This document shows, piece after piece, positions 61,442 through 64,000 of a stretch of 64,000 nt of DNA. The translations under genes and the position numbers were made by a program. Every line of letters starts with the position of its first letter. Position 1 is the first letter of the stretch. The notes beneath the pieces are model-generated. The model did not search any database. It saw only the letters and a list, made by a program, of their open reading frames with translations, and had not been told where the DNA came from. The DNA comes from Streptococcus sanguinis (lineage in GTDB: Bacteria > Bacillota > Bacilli > Lactobacillales > Streptococcaceae), in assembly GCF_013343115.1 (NCBI RefSeq), contig NZ_CP054570.1:1860001-1924000 (forward strand). Direction: 5' to 3'.

Positions 61442-61577
61442 GACGAGTCACCGCCCTAAAATTTTTATTGACCCGATTGTAAATAACCAGATAATAAATG
61501 AAGAGGACCAAAAAGCTAATAGCAAAAAAGATACTTAGCACCATAGAGATGATAAAAAATACTTCTGTTAAAGACAT
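61434..61577 (-). CDS. 47-residue membrane peptide of the exopolysaccharide locus
   Basis: An ATG at 61577 with GGAGG 7 nt upstream opens a 47-codon gene starting MSLTEVFFIISMVLSIFFAI, one long helix to about residue 32, then a basic tail ending NRVNKNFRAVTRHD. The stop overlaps the synthase start by 8 nt, so the two are coupled. Small membrane subunits accompany several synthases (for example PgaD); a similar helper role is inferred. Confidence 0.75.
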   Translation of the reverse strand: MSLTEVFFIISMVLSIFFAISFLVLFIYYLVIYNRVNKNFRAVTRHD

Positions 61578-61588
61578 GTGTTTACCTC

Positions 61589-62377
61589 CTAGTATTCTAC
61601 GATAATGTCGGTTTCAAGCTGACGCTCCAGATTGCTCAAAGCGTCATCGAAATTATGGAATTTGTCAATGTTTTGAGCATTAAGTTTTAAACTGCCGGAC
61701 TGAAACTGAATTTTTTGGTCAGTTTTCTTATTCTCAAAGTGCATCATCGTTAAATCGTCACGCACTTTCTCTTGGAAATATTCCTTGACTTCCTGATCCA
61801 GATCTTCTACCAGAACGAGAAAGTTACCATTGGATACATAGTAAACTGTTTCTACATTCTGGAAGTCCCAGTTAAGCAGTCGTAAAATTCTCTTGAGCAT
61901 CCGCTTGTACTCCCGAGAGTGAATTTGATAAAAATGATGATTGTGTGCCCAATGGACCAACAAGGCCTGAAAGGCTGGAGCTTGTTTCTGATTTACTTTC
62001 TGAACCATTTCTTCATAGGCCTCAGCAGCATCTTCACTGTCATCCTGCACTAATCCCAAGCGCTGATGGAGATAGAAATTCACTCGGCTGGTCAGCCAAG
62101 CGCTGACAGGGAAGACATAAAGCAAGAAGAGAACCTGATTGTCCGGTAGATAGGTTACATCAAAGAGCAAGATCAAAGTTGCGATAACCACACCCAAAAT
62201 CATAGCCCATGTCACCAAGAGATCAGATAGGACAAAGACACTAAAAATACCTAATAAAATCAGCGCGATTCCGATATAAAATATGTTAGCTGCAAAATTC
62301 CAACTGTAGAAAAGAATTAGTCCAATTGCCAGTACAAAGACTGCTAATGATTTTTCTAGTCCTTTTTTCCTAAACAT
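61589..62377 (-). CDS. Membrane protein with degenerate GGDEF-like domain
   Basis: A 262-residue protein. Four or five helices fill residues 10-105, then a short linker (QDDSEDAAEAYEEMVQKV) and a cytoplasmic domain. In that domain ETVYYVSNGNFLVLVEDLDQ has the shape of a GGDEF active-site hairpin but reads SNGNF, so cyclase activity is not expected. The layout resembles PelD, whose degenerate GGDEF senses c-di-GMP, but the inhibitory-site RxxD is not obvious. Likely a regulatory or structural subunit of the synthase complex. Inference from context. Confidence 0.6.
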   Translation of the reverse strand: MFRKKGLEKSLAVFVLAIGLILFYSWNFAANIFYIGIALILLGIFSVFVLSDLLVTWAMILGVVIATLILLFDVTYLPDNQVLFLLYVFPVSAWLTSRVNFYLHQRLGLVQDDSEDAAEAYEEMVQKVNQKQAPAFQALLVHWAHNHHFYQIHSREYKRMLKRILRLLNWDFQNVETVYYVSNGNFLVLVEDLDQEVKEYFQEKVRDDLTMMHFENKKTDQKIQFQSGSLKLNAQNIDKFHNFDDALSNLERQLETDIIVEY

Positions 62378-62396
62378 TTTTTACTCCTGTCTTAAA

Positions 62397-63527
62397 TTAT
62401 TCTGGTCTAGCCGTTTGCTTAAAATAGTGGGCAATAGCTTGAGCAATCCGCTCAGAAGCCTTACCGTCACCATACGGATTGCTGGCTTGGGCCATTTCCT
62501 GATAGAGTGACTCATCTGTCAGCAGGGCTTCCATTGCCTCTGCTACTGCTTGAGTTTCTGTACCGACCAGCTTCAAGGTGCCGGCCTCAACTCCTTCTGG
62601 TCTCTCTGTTGTATCACGAAGTACTAGTACAGGCTTACCTAAGGAAGGCGCTTCTTCCTGCACTCCGCCTGAGTCTGACATGATAAAGTAGCTTTTAGCT
62701 GCGATATTATGGAAATCCAACACATCTAAAGGCTCAATCAGATGAATTTTCTCATTGTCACTCAGAATTTCTCTAGCCGCTTCCTGAACCGCTGGACTCA
62801 GGTGAACGGGATAGACAATTTCCACATCATCATGGGCATCTACAATCTGCCGTAGAGTTCGAAAGACCCTTCTCATCGGCTCACCTTGATTTTCCCGGCG
62901 ATGCATGGTCACCAAAATCATCTTGCGAGCTGGATTAATACGGTCAAGAACCTCGTGCTGATAATCAGCCTGGACTGTCAGCTTGAGAGCGTCAATAGCT
63001 GTATTTCCTGTCACAAAAACTGTTTCTGCTGGATGGTTTTCCTTGAGCAAGTTAGCCTTACTCTGTTCTGTTGGTGCAAAATACAAGTCGGTCAAAGAGT
63101 CGGTCATCTGACGATTCATTTCTTCTGGGAAAGGAGAGTATTTATTCCAAGTCCGCAACCCAGCTTCTACATGGCCGATACGAACTTGATTATAAAACGC
63201 TGCAAGACTAGCTGCAAAGGTCGTTGTCGTATCACCGTGCACCAGCATAATATCTGGCTTGTTTTCCTTTAAGATATCATCTAGCTTATGCAGGATCTTG
63301 ACAGTAATATCTGTCAGGGTTTGATTCTTCCCCATAATATCCAAATCATAATCAGGCTTAATCTTAAAAGTTTCAAGTACCTGATCCAGCATCTGACGAT
63401 GCTGAGCAGTCACAACTGTTGTCGTTTCAAACAAGTCTGCCTGCTTCTTCAGTTCAATAACCAGTGGAGCCATCTTAATTGCTTCTGGACGAGTTCCAAA
63501 AACAACCATTACCTTAATTTTCTTCAT
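62397..63527 (-). CDS. wecB: UDP-N-acetylglucosamine 2-epimerase (non-hydrolysing)
   Basis: A 376-residue GT-B-fold enzyme that interconverts UDP-GlcNAc and UDP-ManNAc. Motifs: FGTRPEAIKMAPLVIEL, VHGDTTTTFAASLAAFY, GHVEAGLRT, HRRENQGEP and SDSGGVQEEAPSLGKPVLVL. First gene of the exopolysaccharide operon. It gives the best clue to the polymer: a ManNAc-containing chain. It could also feed teichoic-acid linkage-unit synthesis, which uses the same sugar, so the donor assignment is not certain. GTGAGGAAAA precedes the ATG. Confidence 0.93.
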   Translation of the reverse strand: MKKIKVMVVFGTRPEAIKMAPLVIELKKQADLFETTTVVTAQHRQMLDQVLETFKIKPDYDLDIMGKNQTLTDITVKILHKLDDILKENKPDIMLVHGDTTTTFAASLAAFYNQVRIGHVEAGLRTWNKYSPFPEEMNRQMTDSLTDLYFAPTEQSKANLLKENHPAETVFVTGNTAIDALKLTVQADYQHEVLDRINPARKMILVTMHRRENQGEPMRRVFRTLRQIVDAHDDVEIVYPVHLSPAVQEAAREILSDNEKIHLIEPLDVLDFHNIAAKSYFIMSDSGGVQEEAPSLGKPVLVLRDTTERPEGVEAGTLKLVGTETQAVAEAMEALLTDESLYQEMAQASNPYGDGKASERIAQAIAHYFKQTARPE

Positions 63528-63600
63528 TTTTCCTCACCAAAAATCAACATTGTTATATTAACTTTTTACTAAAAAATGTTTGTTTTAAGTAACCTTAGTT

Positions 63601-63629
63601 ATTTTACCATCAAGCGTTTCAATAATCAA
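63601..63629 (-). promoter_or_regulatory. Proximal promoter of the exopolysaccharide operon
   Basis: TTGATT (63624-63629), 17-nt spacer, TAAAAT (63601-63606) with TGG directly before it. It lies about 75 nt upstream of wecB. Confidence 0.65.
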
Positions 63630-63693
63630 AGCATGAACTATTATTTTATACTTTCTTAATAGTAATTTACATGTTGGTAACTTATTTAAGATT

Positions 63694-63726
63694 ATTTTAA
63701 TTTTCTTAACTTAACTGTAACTTAAA
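63694..63726 (-). promoter_or_regulatory. CiaR-like box with -10
   Basis: TTTAAG - TTACA - GTTAAG (63710-63726), 11 of 12 bases of the CiaR repeat TTTAAG-N5-TTTAAG, followed after exactly 10 nt by TAAAAT (63694-63699), the spacing of CiaR-activated promoters. Oriented towards wecB. Confidence 0.5.
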
Positions 63727-63923
63727 ATTGCTGAAATTTTTCGGTTTTCTCAAAAAAATAAATAAAAAGGAAAGAACTTATAGGCTTAAAGTCCTGTTTT
63801 ATGCAGAATTTTGTGGTTTTTGCCTATATTTTTTAATATTTATTCATTGTAATAAAATATTATTCTATTTGTAATCTAATTGTTTTCTATTCTTTATATT
63901 TCAAAATCCTCCCTTCCTGAATG

Positions 63924-63977
63924 AGCTGGCTAGATAAATGCCAGCTACTGTTCTCTACAATCTTCGACCACTACCAT
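63924..63977 (-). other. Short ORF followed by a hairpin
   Basis: AGGAGG (63987-63992) and a 9-nt gap precede an ATG at 63977 that encodes only MVVVEDCREQ, ending at 63945. The stop lies in the first arm of AGCTGGC-TAGATAAAT-GCCAGCT (63924-63946). No T run follows. Either a leader peptide or the stump of a broken gene. The rest of 63730-63920 is AT-rich with a spaced TATAGGC/GCCTATA repeat and no gene. Confidence 0.35.
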
Positions 63978-64000
63978 TAAAACCAACCTCCTCTTTTTAA

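Overview
The window is a piece of a low-GC Firmicutes chromosome that looks like an oral Streptococcus, most likely S. sanguinis or a close relative. This is inferred from gene content: a comYA-G competence pseudopilus operon and ssbB, both with ComX cin-boxes, followed by a methyltransferase and ackA; a folP-folC-folE-folB/K operon; a RelA-type Rsh; CIRCE-controlled groES-groEL; and LPXTG-type surface proteins. No database search was possible, so the species call is a judgement.

Layout. 1-5.6 kb: end of a MarR regulator, an EVE protein, a CPBP protease, a DUF4037 nucleotidyltransferase, and dtd-relA. 5.6-8 kb: four tandem DUF1310 paralogues on the minus strand, flanked by two small genes that each run into the same hairpin; the left one is frameshifted. 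8.2-10.6 kb: a wall-anchored 5'-nucleotidase/cyclic-nucleotide phosphodiesterase. 10.6-15.2 kb: rsmE-prmA, GNAT, NUDIX, DUF3013 and rarA. 15.3-15.6 kb: a 6S RNA gene and tRNA-Lys(CTT).

15.57-21.59 kb: a roughly 6-kb integrated mobilizable element at the 3' end of tRNA-Lys. It is bounded by 12-bp direct repeats and carries a tyrosine integrase, a DUF3173 excisionase, a Rep_trans initiator/relaxase, a structured origin candidate and an XRE regulator with operator-like repeats. Its cargo is an HdeD-like and an LtrA-like membrane protein. The HdeD gene lies between two copies of the regulator's 3' end. Just outside the right attachment site are a two-gene unit of unknown function and a strongly structured candidate non-coding RNA.

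22.7-35 kb: a Cna-B adhesin, groESL and a mannose-family PTS (IIA-IIB-IIC-IID). Upstream of the PTS lies a sensing module: sugar-binding protein, response regulator, histidine kinase and LacI-type binding protein. The PTS promoter region holds a cre site and repeated operators. 35-41 kb: ssbB, a YtpR/thioredoxin/DUF4651 operon that appears leaderless, pepA, DUF1846 and a small XRE/membrane-protein operon. 41-46 kb: a LanFEG-like ABC transporter with its own two-component system. 46.5-50.3 kb: folate biosynthesis, with a terminator between the folP promoter and folP. 50.5-58.6 kb: two CPBP paralogues (one without catalytic residues), ackA and the competence pseudopilus operon.

59-63.5 kb: a probable exopolysaccharide synthase operon: non-hydrolysing UDP-GlcNAc 2-epimerase, a membrane protein with a degenerate GGDEF-like region, a 47-residue membrane peptide, a processive family-2 glycosyltransferase and a GH8 hydrolase. 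A CiaR-like box lies upstream. This locus, the structured RNA at 22.4 kb, the folP leader and the PTS sensing module are the parts that most deserve a second look.
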